NCBI GenBank assembly: GCA_021464245.1
Contig: JADCRB010000018.1
Location: forward strand, 620,001-684,000
Length of the DNA stretch: 64,000 nucleotides
Direction: 5' to 3'
Origin: Carallia brachiata
Taxonomy: Eukaryota; Streptophyta; Magnoliopsida; Malpighiales; Rhizophoraceae
Part shown: one piece after another, positions 25,801 to 38,641 of the stretch
How the letters are laid out: the number at the start of each line of letters is the position of its first letter
Numbering within the stretch: the first letter of the stretch is position 1
Notes under the pieces: model-generated
Seen by the model: the letters and a program-made list of their open reading frames with translations, nothing else
Database searches by the model: none
Told to the model about the DNA's origin: nothing
Program-made: the position numbers and the translations under genes

Positions 25801-27012
25801 GGATGAGCAAGAAAATTAACCTAAAAGTGAAAGAAAACTTGCATTTAGAATTTTGGTTACGTTACAAAATTGCTAAGACAACCATGGAGTTAAAAAAAAG
25901 TGCCAAGAACACCAATTCTTTTAATGTAAAGCAATTTAGCATTGTTCAGTCCGAGCTCCTAATGCAACTTAGCATACCAACATCATGACAAAGACAAACC
26001 AAAAAAACTTGATCCCTAGGAACCATTTTCCAAAATGTCGACCACACAAAAGATGGCAGTGAGAAAACTACAAAAAGATAAATTGTGCATTGCCTCGAAA
26101 ACACATTCAAAGGTCACAGTATTCGACATGTATATATTCACAAAATTGGTACCTTGACTTCGGACTTGACCTCGTGGTAGATTCACCATATAATTGAATG
26201 CCCGACAAATATGGAACATAATATTGGACAACACAGTCACTTCCATCAAGTACCAGCGGCACTCCTGCCCCATATGCACTCCATTCTCTAAACGCCTCCC
26301 ACAGATCACCAAGTTTGAAGTAAGGTTGAAACTCCACATCACACGTTCTCCATGGGCTCACTGTTGTCTACACCAAACAGAACAAGACAATTTTCACCTA
26401 AGACCCAGAAAATTAGATAACAAGAACAACAAGTAAAAACTATTTCAAGACACTATTATCATTTCTCGAACTACCCTACATTCTGTCAGCAAGAATCACA
26501 ACCTACAACCTGCAACAGTGTCTACAAATGTACAATCACACGATTCAACAAACCCAAGTCTTTGTTGTCTCCTCAACTAAACTGAGAAATTTAAAATCCT
26601 CAAAACCCAAAAAGACAAGTAATACAGCATTCCCAAACAAAGTAGCAAAATAAAATAAATCAACCTTAGATAAATACTGTGCGGGGACAGAAGGAGTGGT
26701 GGACTGGAGGAACCTCTCAAGGTTGCTACTCGCGGAGGAGGCCGATGAACCGCCGGCGACGGAAACCAGCGGATTCTCGGAGCCGATTTTATCATCAGGA
26801 GCAGCAGCAGCAGCAGCATCAGCAGCCGTCTTGGTTTCCGTGCTTGAGTTATCCCTGTTGCTGTTGTTGATTGTGTTGCCTCTATGTCCTTGCCGCTGCT
26901 GCTGCTGCTGCTGCCGACTCTGCTTCTGGCCTTGACTCTTTCTCGCTTTCACCGGAACATAGAACCGATCCTCAGCGGGAACGCTCCCAAACTGCAATCC
27001 AGCCCCAGACAT
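22825..27012 (-). CDS. DUF789 family protein, frame broken once in exon 3
   Basis: Six exons on the minus strand: 26665-27012, 26153-26367, 24771-25066, 24596-24681, 24038-24129 and 22825-23072. The corrected product would be about 427 residues. Exon 1 has a low-complexity N-terminus with a Gln run and an Ala run, then [19 protein letters not shown]. Exon 2 carries [20 protein letters not shown] and [12 protein letters not shown], exon 4 [16 protein letters not shown], exon 5 [20 protein letters not shown] and exon 6 [11 protein letters not shown]. These are hallmarks of the plant DUF789 family, whose function is unknown. Exon 3 holds one extra base in the + strand AA at 24842-24843. Without it [15 protein letters not shown] reads through, and with it the frame stops at 24820. 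The intron after exon 3 uses a GC donor (AAG|GCTAGT). Confidence 0.87.
24682..24770 (-). other. Probable GC-AG intron in the DUF789 gene
   Basis: Exon 3 must end after LADK for the protein to join [11 protein letters not shown] in the next exon. The only position that keeps phase is GACAAG|GCTAGT, a GC donor, paired with a normal AACAG acceptor. GC-AG introns are an accepted minor class of U2 introns. A one-base error in a GT donor is the alternative. Confidence 0.6.
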
Positions 27013-30000
27013 TACAGTCCAACCGCTCTACGCACCTAATCCCCCCCGTTCGGCAACCGAGAAAACGGAGGAAATTTGAAGGAATACTACAAGAAAATTC
27101 CCGAAATCTAACTCTCTTTCACTATCACGCACACACTCTCAATCAGAATAATTCCCAAAAAAAACCAAAAAACAAAAAAAAAAAACAACGAAAGGAAAAA
27201 CAGAGGAATAACAGTTAATCGGGCGAAAGAAGGAAAATTCTCATGAGCTATTAAACTATGTTTTCTTGCAGTTTCTTAGCAAACAAACAGGGGAAGGCAG
27301 AGAAAGAAAATTCTTCAGTCCAATTTCGCAGTCAAAATTGCCAAGAAATGAGATTTGTGTGAGTGAGGTGGGAAATGAGGCATGGAATGGAAGGCGAGCA
27401 AGACAACAAAAGCGAAGCAGACTGTTGTCATTACTAACAAATTACATGTAGATTTATAGTGGTTAATTAAGTTATTAATCATTAACTAATGGATTAATAT
27501 AAAATAATCACTAACTTTCTATAAAAAAAATAATAAATTTAATACAAATTTTAAAAAATAATAATTTATATCTCTGTTAAAATTTTTTATAATAAATTTA
27601 GTTATTTATGTAATTTTTTAAATAAAATTTATTTGTATCAATAATATGATAATTATATATGTCACCAAACACTAATACATATGATTGTCATGTTATTAAA
27701 ATAAATAAATTTTTATTTCATCTAAAAGGACATATTGTTCATGAAAATTTTATGACATATTAAATTTATTACTGCATATTGATAATATTTTTATATATTA
27801 ACACTTATTTAATTAAATTGTCACAAAACAAAGAGTAAAAATAAGAAAGATAACTCGTTCGTGTGGTTCATATGATTAAAAAATTTAAATCTTTCTAACA
27901 TATTACGGGTTTTATTTCTGTTAGGATTATGTGGTGGATTTAATTTAAACATAAGGTCGTAATATTCTTTTTAATGTGATAGTAGGGTGCTAATGCTACT
28001 TTTATATTTATTAGAAAAAAGAAAGAAAGAAAGAAAGATAACTACAATAATCATTGTCATTAGTAAATCATTAAATGTACGGTCTATGATTAAGATTTTC
28101 AATAATTGTTGCCATTCTCAATGCTTATCTCCTTATAATAATCATGGTTATTACGGTATGTTAATCTGTCTTCACCTTATTGTGGGTAAGACTAGTTATT
28201 CATTATTTGAGCTACCATTGCCAATTATGTCTCCTTCCATAACAAGTTTACCAACATATTTTTTTTTCAATTCAAGACTTTAAGCTCCAAAAGATTCAGA
28301 ATTATTGTTCATTACCACTAATAATCGTTTTAGTCTACCAGTAAAAAGATTTTGTTTGTAATATGAGTTTGAATTTTTGTCAAAATATTCAATAAAATTA
28401 ATTATATGTAGGGTTTTACACGATTTTGAGAGAGGTTCATGAACTTCAAAAAAAAATTTCTTGTTCTGGAATTGAGTGTAAAGTCTTAATGCATTTAAAG
28501 ATATCACTAACATAATTTTTTTTAATATGACCGTAAAATGTCACCTTATCTTTTCATTTTTATATACTAAAAAACAGAATTATAGTTCATCTGTTGCTGT
28601 ATTTTTATCTCCGCGTATTTTCAAAAATTTAATTATAAAATCTCTAACATAAATATTTAAGCTGCGGCGTCTGGGCCATTTTAGAGTGGGGACATGTAAT
28701 TTTTGGTTTTAAATTTTTATACTTTTATACATATGAATTTAAATTTTTTTAGTATTTTTTTAATTTAAAATTTTTAATTTCTTACTAAATCATTCATTTC
28801 GTTCACAAAAGTGTCAATTCGTTAATAAATTAGTTTAATTTAATAAAAATTATTAACAAAAGGTCAAATATACAATTAAATATTTTTTATTAATAAATAT
28901 GCACATTAAATATTTTTTAATTAACAAATATATAATTAAATAGGTAGTATGCATATAGTATTTAACTTTTTTTTAAATAATTTTTGTAAGGTCAAAATTT
29001 TTTTTAATAAATTGATCACTTTCTACCAAAATTTTATAAAAATCAGAAAAATTAAAACTTAAATAAAATTTAAAAAAATTTAAAACTTACATATAAAAAA
29101 AAATAAAATTTTAAATTTAAATATGCATATTTGAGTGTGCCGTGAACTCTTATGTTCTAGTTGTCTTTAGATATATAATTTAGAAGGAGAGAGATTGTGA
29201 CCTGCATTTATTACCATTAAAAAATAAAACATATTAATAAATAAAAAATACTGGATTTTATCGCAATTTCATTTCTTAAATTTATTATTATGGCTATGTG
29301 CTGGGCCCTCGTCATCCGCAGGTATTTCGTGACTTTTCCGTTTTCAATTGTTGTTTATTTTTTTTTTTTCAAAAAGAAAAAAACGAAAATAGGGACATAG
29401 GGTGGCAGCTTACGCTTTAAGAAGATTATGCTGAACGTAAATTGGATGTTTACACCAAATTTACCAAAAAAAATAAATTCTACATAGTTTAAGGTTTTAA
29501 CAAAATTTAAATTTATAATCATCAAGTATTGTGATTTAAAGGTAATATGCGATCTTGAATCTTGTATTTAAGTGCATTGAGATCGACGACAGGATTAAAC
29601 TTAAACCCTTCGATATTAGTATGCCGTAATATCTAGATTGTTTATATAATTAGGAGGGAGACCTAATATTTTTTAATGAGAATGTCGAAATATCACTTTT
29701 ATTTGTTATCCTAAAATTAACAGTAAAAAATTTAAATTTATAATTTTGTACTACAAAATAAAATTATCTAATCATTATAAAGAATAAATTAGGCTATCCT
29801 AATTTTCGTCGTATCAATTATTATAAACTTATTTAAGTTCATGCACACAACAATTTTACGAATTTTATGGACCATAAGTTACTACTTTCTTACAAATCAT
29901 AACATAAGAAAAGGGTATCTCCTAAGTTACATATAGATCGCAACACTACTCTCTATTTTTTTATTCTTTAAACTCTTAGTATTAATTTAGACATCAAAAA

Positions 30001-33000
30001 GTTAATACTGAGGAAATTTCAACCATTCGTAATTATTTTATTTGACAAATATTGGGCCCGATTGACTCTTTTCAACCTAATATTCCGTCTAAACTACATC
30101 CACCAGATGATAATTTTCCCTGTCCTTATTAGACTACAGAATGATGGATTTTGTGGTCTCGTTTTTCGGTTTTAACTAATTTTCCGATTCAAAAAGGTTC
30201 GGTTTCTTGCTGTCTCTTTTCAACCAATTTTTTGATCTACACAAGGCAGATTCACAGGTGCGGCGACGGGGTAGGTAGAACACCCAATTCCCAACTGGTT
30301 TCCTCTAAAATTAAAATTATTCTGGAGATGGGGACTCGAGGCCCTATCCAACAATTTTAGATCAACAAAAATCTAAAATCTTACTATCATCACCTAAGGT
30401 GTGACCAATTGAAGAGAGATTGGAGGCCCCCAAAATGTAAGAATTATTTGGGTCTTTAACAGTGAAGAGTATTTGCACCTCTCATTTTTCTACGGACTTA
30501 TGTACCGTTATTATCCTATTGAACATTTAACTAATAGCTAAGAAATTTCTAAAACTCACAGGTTAGGAAATGGGCCAAACTAAAAGTTTGTCTAATTGGC
30601 CAAACTTCTTATCAAAATGTGTGGATATGAATTGTAGAATTAATGTAAATTTATTTTGACCATTTTGGCAATATATACACATACATATTGGCCATTACTG
30701 TAAGCCCTCGCTTGCCTGAATTTTCAGCATTGCCATTAGGTGGAACCTACCTTTTTGTTTTTTTTTTGAACGCTAGGTGGAGCCTACCTTAATTAAAGCG
30801 GCGGTTCACCGCAAACAAATCCTATCCTTTGTCACTCTTATCGTATATTTATAGTGTATCCTTTTATATAAAGTAAACACAAATATGGAAAAAAATTGTT
30901 GGCCTGAAGTTTACTCATTAAATGTGAGTTTAAATCGTCATTAGAAAGCAATTATAACATCATTAAAAAATGTAATAATTTTTTTTAGTTCATACAAAAG
31001 TCTATTATATTAGTGAATTATATAATAAAAATTTAAATAGTGTAATTTTATGGCGAATCAAGTTGGCAAAGTATATAAACAATGTCAATAGTTGCGGGAG
31101 GGGGATTAAATATTCCTTAACCACAAAAATTAACTGTCGTTCAGATATTTTTTTGGATAATCGATCATTTATAAAATTAAAAAACTACATAGATCATGCA
31201 TGTAAAAAGGATGTAATAACAAGATTGATTATTCTTCTTGCTCGTTTCACTTGTTATGTTTCAGTCATGAAATGTCACAAAAGCCATTGATGTATAATCA
31301 GTAATTAAAAGTTGAGAAAATGAGATTCAAAAATAATACATAGAAGAATTAATATCAGCTTGTTTGCGTTGGTTTTAGATATATTTTGAAGAGCATAATG
31401 CACAAGTTGATCAGTTTGAAATCCTTGCACAAAAACTGAAGATATCACCGTTGGGATCAAGCAAAACTGGCAATCAGTCGGGATGGATCAGATTCAAGTT
31501 GAATTGTTTCGGGTATTGAGTTCTGGGTTCATCATAGTCGGGCTTATCATTTTCGTTTCTTTCGAGTTTATCTTCTTTTGGTTTGGGGTTAATTGAGTAC
31601 TAATTATTATGGCTACAGTCGTGTAAAGTTATGATTGGCACTTTGTTTCAACCTGCGTTGAGGTAGGTAAAAACTGATTTGGGGCTAAACACAGTTAAAA
31701 TGTTGTTTGATGAGATTTTGTATAACTGTGTTTTGAAAGTTCACTGACCCTCAAGACCAACTTTTTAAAAAAGCACAATTTTGATGCTCCTAACCACAAC
31801 CAAAAGATAAAAGATCATAACGCAATATATTTTGTTCCAGTAGACAAAATTTCCTTCACACTTAAAATTTTTTTTAATTGTGCCACTAGATAAACCTTTT
31901 TTTTTTTTTCTCCACCTTCCACCTCATCTTCTCCGTTAAACCCCTTGTTTCCATCGCTGATAGAATTCCTATCCCTCAGCTAGATCGTCTCTCTCATTCA
32001 GCTCTTTGCGGTCTTGGACTGCCATTACCCAATCAACATTGAGCTGATTTCCTCTAGTGGCATCACATTAGCTAATGGTCATTTGCTCAATCGGTTCATG
32101 TCGCTCTTTTGCTAGTCACGGCAATATCATTCCAAGGCATCAAGACCTAGAAAATTTTGGAAGTTTAGGCTCAATTAGAAATAGCAATGATTTCAAATTT
32201 TCTGTCTTCAATAATTGTAAATTTTGTAAAATAAAATAAATTAATTATATTTTATAGTCATTTTATATAATAACAGCTATTCTAACATAAATTTTATAAA
32301 ATAATCAAAATTAAATTTGATTTTTTTCACAGTAATTTCAATTTTCATCAAACAGCATATAATTTTGAATAACAGTACTTTTATTCTCAACACTTTTTCA
32401 CAATATTTTATTTAAAATACTTTATCTCACAATTGCACATAGACTTAAGTCGATCAAATCGATTTTCATAAGTTAAGTCAAATTATTAAGGGTATCATCG
32501 AATAGACATACAATTACACACGCAAAATACATATAATTGATTCAGTAATTTATCTATATTTGTTAATTCTAAACATTTTTTACAATCTAACAACTAAATT
32601 TTCATGTCAACTTTATGTCGGTTATTGTGTCTATACAACTTTTTCCATTATTCAAACCATATTTTGTTTTATCACCTCTAGTCTCAACTATCATAATTCA
32701 TATATTCGTTAAGAGGTCGTTTTGTCGGGGTGATGTGATTCATCCTACAATGACTAAACTGTAAGTAGTTTTCCTGTGGAGTCACCAAGAAATAGATGGG
32801 TCTTCTGAAGATTCCAACTCGATTGTCATAGAAAATATGGTGCCATATTTTCAAGCTCGATGTTAGCTGATGGCTTAGTTGCTATGCTTTTGAATTCTGT
32901 ATTATGACCAAGACTGTATCTGAATGCTTGCAATTGGTTGAGTTTGGGATTCAAGCGAAACACATGCCGTATAGATTTCCTTTTCTCTTCACAAATAAAC

Positions 33001-36000
33001 CTTTTTCAGTCCAAAGCCCGTGCCACAATGTACTATATAATAGAGGTAATTCTTCTCTCTCATAAATTTTACACTATGTTCTCTTAAAATTAAAATCTAA
33101 AATTTTGAAAATACAAATCTAAATTCTAATTATTGGAGGAACTATTTTCGTTATCCAGGCTGCAAGCATTTCCTGTGTCCACTTCGTTTCCATTGAAAAG
33201 GGAAAATAAATTTGCCAGCGTGTGAAATGTACGCCGACTCTCAGGAAGAACCCCGCGGTTCATCAGCTTGGGGCTGGAGATTAGTGACTTTGGTGGCCCA
33301 CCAGAATTGGACTCGTGGCCCAAATTTTTGTCGGCCAATTTTTTATAAAACCTGTAAGATAAGGACTGCTGGTTTGTTTTGTATTGTGGATAGGTGCATG
33401 GTCGGGTCCACACTCATTTTAAGTAGGCTGAAATTTAATATTTATTTTATCCATATTATTCTTGATTACATGGGAGATTCAAATGGCATATTCTCGAGGG
33501 CAAATTCTCCGAATTTTTGTATATTAGCCACAAAGTGTTGGAGTCATAATCATTTCCCTTTCCTCTTATTGTTAAATAAAACAAAAAAGCACATTAAGCT
33601 GACCCACCAAAAAAAAAAAAAAAGGAAGAAGAAGAAGAAGAAATTTGCTGAATAAAAAAAAAAAAAAAGGCTCGGAGACGAGCAGGTCACTGAAAATATT
33701 GGGCTGTGGAAGTCCATCTATAGTCATTACATACGCTCTATACAGACATTGAGGCCCATTTCACGCCGTTTAATCCCCATTGCAATACTTCGCTGCTCTC
33801 TCTCCCTCTCTGTCTCTGCTTTTTTTTTTTTTTTTTTGTCCCCTATGATTTTCATCGCGTCAGAAGATTAAAGTGCTTTGTATTGTACACCTTAAAATTC
33901 CATCCGGTTACCACGGCATCCTGTAGTCTAATAAACAGATTATTTAGTTTGTATTATGGGGTCATAATTTTGAATTTTCACCATGAAGTTTAATAAAATT
34001 AAATGCACGTTTAGTCTTATAAGATTATGAATAATTTGTCATTAGTTGGACAACTTAGAGTTTACTTTTTGGATAATTAATATAGATAATTTAACATTTT
34101 TGACAGTGAGCAAGCTTAATTTTCTCCTTCGGATCTTCATTCATATTTTCTCATTTTTAAACTAAAAAAAATTCCAAACTTGTTCTTAAAAAGACAAAAT
34201 CTCAGAATTTCTTTCAAAAAATTGGGTATCATTTTCTTTCCTACTAATGGCAGTTTCCACGGCTACATCTCATTTTCTGATACGAAAGAGCAAGCTTTTC
34301 CAAACACTAACGTGTGTCGTCTGGGTCTATCGGTGACCAAAAACAGTGTTAAATTACTAAAATAATAGATTAATTTAGAACGAATTTGTTTGGGTCATTA
34401 GTTTTTTATTTTTTATTTATTTTTCGATGTACAGACCAAAAGAAAAAAAGTATTAGAATAACAAATAACAAAAGCAATTTGATTTGTCAGAATAATTTCA
34501 TTCAGAAATATTTAATGGGAAAAACGTGTGATCTAAAATGCCGAACTGGGAAGTGACAAGTCAAACTTGCTTGTCTTGACTGGATGGAACGCAAAGCCAA
34601 GCACGCGCAAATAAGAAAATTCAAGTTGATTAATTAAATTGTCTTAAAAGAAATGTCACTGTAATAGGGCTCTGTATTCTTCTCGGCCTCTCTCTCCCTC
34701 TTCTTCTTCTTTTTCCCTCTTGGCTCGTCATGCAAAAATAAGACTTTTGTTAATTAAGAGTACTATTACGTAATTTTATTTAAATAATATCAAAATAGTA
34801 ATACAGTTTAATTTAATAAAATTTAATAATATTTATTTATTATTTTTTTAAATTTAATTAATTAATAATTTATATCACTTTAAAATTTTCATTAAAATTT
34901 TTTATGTGAAGCTCCCTGAATTTTTTTTTTTTTTTTTTAATTATTATCATAGCTGTCATCCTCAAACTTTATCACGACTTCAAGAGGTTATTTGAACAAC
35001 ACAGCTGGATGAAATACAATAACAACGAAAATTTAATTTACATTTTACAATAATTTCGCGTGGCAATATTAGAAAAAGGCCCACCGAGGCATTTAACCCT
35101 TCCAGTATCATTAGGACGCAACGCTTATTTGTTTCGTCCACTGAATTCAATTGGCACATTGTCCCTAGATTTTCATAAACTTACAATCCTTTCAGTCAAC
35201 AAGATCTAACATTGAGTTTTGTGAAGATATATATTTAAGAACTTATATATCTGTTTTAAAAGAGTAAGAGATATAGATGGGTTTAAGATGGGCAAGACGA
35301 CCTCTCCTTTGAAATTATAAATACACAAGTGCTAATACTTTATAATTTAGTCTAGCGGCTAGACTTGTTTTGTCCCCTATTAATGTTCAACTTTGTTATA
35401 TTCTTCCAAAATTTATTTAGAATAAGTTCATTACTAAGTTAGTAATGTTTTCAAATTGTCCAATTAAGGTCCATATTTTTAATAAAATTTTCAATCTCAG
35501 TTTGCCTTGAAGAAAAAATCTTATGGGGATAATTAGGTGTTTAGCTTAATGATTAGTTCCTAATTAATCCAAATAGAAACTGTTGCAATTTCACCTCTCC
35601 CATCTTGGAGAATCAAAAAAGAATAGGCCAGGTTCTAATTGTTGTTTCCACGTTATTATTGCCATGAATTCAAGAAGAAATTTTTTGCTTACAACTCATT
35701 GAAGCTAAACACATTTTGTAATCAAATCATTTTCTAAAAGATTGAAAACTCGCTTGATAGTATGGGAAGTGAAATTGATTGGAAGCGTTCGGTAACACAA
35801 TCCAAGAACCAAAAGTGGCAACAAGTAACAACAAACCCACGTAACATATCGAAGACCCTCCAAGGAGTTCTGCACACTCTGTATGCCTATTTACCCAGAA
35901 CTTAAAAGAGAAGACGCAGGATTGAATCAGCTTGAACAATGAAGGGCATGATCTCGGTGAAAAATTCAATGGCAAAGTAATTCGCATTCGCCACCACGCC

Positions 36001-37820
36001 ACCCCTCCTCAACACCCTGCCGTCTGCCCTTCTCCACCATGCAAGGCCCTCCCGTTCCCTTTCTCTCTCTGGGTCTTTCTTCTTTTCCTCTCAAGACACG
36101 GTGGCTTTCCCTTTAAGGCTTCTCTCTCTTGCTCATGTGAATCAGGGTTCTCAAGGCAATCATAGACCCATTTTGGCCGGATTTGGTCGTAAAAGAGAAA
36201 AAAAAAAGGGAGGAAGAAAAGGGAGGGAATTGTCCTGTCAAGAGGTTTTTTCTTGTTTTCGTAAAAGTAACTGAAAATTGAAATTTATGAAAAGGGGAGT
36301 GAGATTTATACAAATAAAAAATTATATGGTTGTATTACTTTAATGGGTATTGATTTTAAATGGAATTTAAAAATTATTGACTCATGGACAAAATCATATA
36401 AGTTATTGTTTACAGAATTAATTCTTGGAGTCAAAATTATAACAAAAAGCTAACTCCTGTTCAGTGGAGATACAAAATTAAAAGCAGAGAATAGAAAAAT
36501 AAATTATATTATTAGTGGTGTTTTTACTTGGTCAATTTGGGTCTTCTATTCATCACCTTCTGGGAAATGCTTTCGAAAAAAGAAAACAAGAAATAAACGG
36601 CAAGGAAGGTAGGCGCACATAGTCAGGAAATTTTTTAAAAAAAAAAAAAAAGATGCTTTTGATGGTCAAAAGGAATGTGGATGCCACACGTTCGTGTATA
36701 TTAATTTGTAATTGCAAGCCGCAAAGACACAGTCAAGGAGCCAACTACTAGGTAACTTGGTGTTCATTGCTTTTTAAAAAAAAAAAAAGATATGTAAAGA
36801 TAATATTTAACGGAACTTGTAAGAGAGGATTTCGTGGAGCTCTATTATCAGGTAGGCCGAGCTCCATTGTCATGTAACGTCGACAGTTATAGTTTAATAA
36901 TTAGGGATTTTATTCATAATATGAAGTCATGTATTTGAATTTTTATAAAAATATTTGATGAGAGTAAATACAACTTCAAGTGCTTTGTGATGAAGGTTTG
37001 GTAACTTTTAGTGGGCTTAAAAAATATGCTCTTTTAGTAATTCATTGTAGCAATTTTTATTCATTAGATCTAGTGAAATGGCACAATTTTCTTGAGAAAA
37101 AAAAAAATCACAGGCTAAACCAAAGTTGTCAGAATCAGACCAGTCACTGAACTGAAAATATTAGTGGGTCAAGATTCATACAATTAAATCGGTATTTAAT
37201 ATTTATAGATAATAATTAAATATTAATTTTTTTGTTTTAAAGATTAAATTGAAAGTTTTAATAAATTTAGAACTAAATTGAAATTTTTAGTTAAAATTAA
37301 AACTTAAATTGTAATTTTAAATAATATTTGTGATCAAATTATAATTTAAAATTTTTTTGTTTGATTTGAACCGGTCCAACCGATCAGATTTTTTTACCTA
37401 TTTTCACAGATTTTGACAGATTTTTGACTGATTTTAACCTATTTGATCATCTCCCATTTTTTGGCTTAGACTAGACCAAACTTAAAACTAGTAACTGATT
37501 CAACTGATTAAATCAATTAATTAAGTCTAATTTTGTTAACACTAGCTAAACTATCGTCTGCTGTTATTGTGTTATTGTCTATCGCGTGACGGTACTAGGG
37601 TTCTCAATGTTATAAATTTTTTGCATGAGGTCCCACTTCCTCGATCAAAAGGATTCAACTTTTTGTGCCTGCCGTATGAAGTCAAGCTAGCTACATGCTA
37701 GCTCTTAGAGAAAACCATGTGCCACGCCCACAAGAATCGAATATTATGTGCCATATATCAATTTTGTATTTATGACTTATTTTATATTTGGTCCATGCAT
37801 GGATGACTTTGATTGTCGAA
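27013..37820. other. Gene-poor AT-rich region
   Basis: About 10.8 kb without a supported gene. The first few hundred bases are the leader and promoter of the DUF789 gene. The remainder is AT-rich with poly-A/T runs, a GAAAGAAAGAAAG run near 28020, (GAA)n near 33627-33641, pyrimidine-rich runs near 33790-33840 and 34684-34720, and a less AT-rich patch at 35727-36165. Overlapping 91- and 77-codon frames in that patch resemble no family I know. A miniature element at 37122-37544 is listed separately. I see no retrotransposon proteins. Confidence 0.5.
37122..37544. repeat. hAT-like miniature element, copy 2
   Basis: The left end reads AAAGTTGTCAGAATCAGAC, and the reverse complement of the right end reads TAGTGTTAACAAAATTAGAC. 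The inner 16 bases match at 13 positions. Flanking bases are GCTAAACC (37114-37121) and GCTAAACT (37545-37552), an 8-bp duplication with one mismatch. An 8-bp duplication and TAGTGTT-type ends fit the hAT superfamily. There is no coding capacity, so it is non-autonomous. It shares its body with the sequence at about 516-985. Confidence 0.6.
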
Positions 37821-37828
37821 TATAAATA
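37821..37828 (+). promoter_or_regulatory. TATA box before ectodomain exon A
   Basis: TATAAATA lies 82 bases before the ATG at 37903. A dedicated promoter in front of this exon supports the view that it is transcribed as a first exon. Confidence 0.5.
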
Positions 37829-37902
37829 CACACATTTAGCTACCAAACTTGCATTTCTGTCTATGATTCCAAAATTGCAACCTTAAAATAATCATCACCA
37901 CC

Positions 37903-38641
37903 ATGTCAAAACCTCCTTTCTATTTCATCTTTATTCTCCTCCTCTTCATCTTCAACTCCGGCGCCGACGACCCGACGTTGTGCGCGTCGTACGACTGCGG
38001 TAACGGTGTTGCGATCAAATACCCATTTTGGCAAATTAATAGCAACACCTCAAATCAATATTGCGGCTACCCAAATTTTGGTATTTCATGCTCTAATGGC
38101 GACCCAATGCTCGGCTTGCCAAGTGAAACTTATCGTGTAAGAAACATAAGCTACACGGACTATACTATTACCTTAGTGGATGTCGATGCCTCAAACCAAA
38201 CATGTCCTAGGGTGCGCCACAACGTTAGTTTAGGCAACCTGCCTTTATTTTACTCAAATTTGAACGTGAACCTCAGTTTTTACTTCAATTGCACTTCCAA
38301 CCCATTTTCCTACTCTGCATATTCTATAGATTGCTTAGGATTTGGTACAAGGCACTCCTATGTGACCGAGGTGGAGAATGGGACCAACGGCGATGATTGG
38401 CTAGGCAATTGTGCGGATCATGTGGTTTCGACGGTTATGAACGCTGTGATTACAATTAACGGTTTGATTAGCAATTATGGCTGGGTCATGGGCCTGAACC
38501 AGGGGTTTGTGCTTGATTGGGTGACGGCTAGGAACTGTATTGCTTGTGAGGCTTCGGATGGATTCTGTGGGTATGATAACGCAGCTGCGAGGTTTTTGTG
38601 CTTCTGTAAGGATGGCAAAGTACAGACTGGCTCCTGTAAAG
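37903..38641 (+). CDS. LRK10L-type ectodomain, exon A (no adjacent kinase)
   Basis: The open frame starts with a signal peptide (MSKPPFYFIFILLLFIFNSG) followed by a GUB_WAK-type galacturonan-binding module (CASYDCGNGVAIKYPFW, then YCGYPNFGISC). It ends with a WAK-associated module whose cysteine motif reads NCIACEASDGFCGY then FLCFCKDG. There are several N-glycosylation sites. The coding part is 246 codons plus one base and ends at AAAG|GTACGC, a phase 1 donor. Without splicing the frame runs to a stop at 38691, giving a secreted protein of 262 residues. No kinase follows in the next 9 kb until the cassette at 47791, whose acceptor is also phase 1. It may be an alternative first exon of that kinase, a soluble receptor fragment, or a remnant of a truncated duplicate. 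Confidence 0.75.

Noticed and set aside
26679..27218. Plus-strand Ala/Arg/Cys-rich frames antisense to DUF789 exon 1
   Set aside because: Shadows of the trinucleotide repeats that encode the Gln and Ala runs on the minus strand.
35727..36165. Overlapping 91- and 77-codon frames on opposite strands in a less AT-rich patch
   Set aside because: Neither is recognisable. Pyrimidine-rich sequence explains the open frames.
27013..37820. Searched by eye for LTR retrotransposon or transposase proteins
   Set aside because: No reverse transcriptase, integrase or transposase motif seen in any supplied frame.
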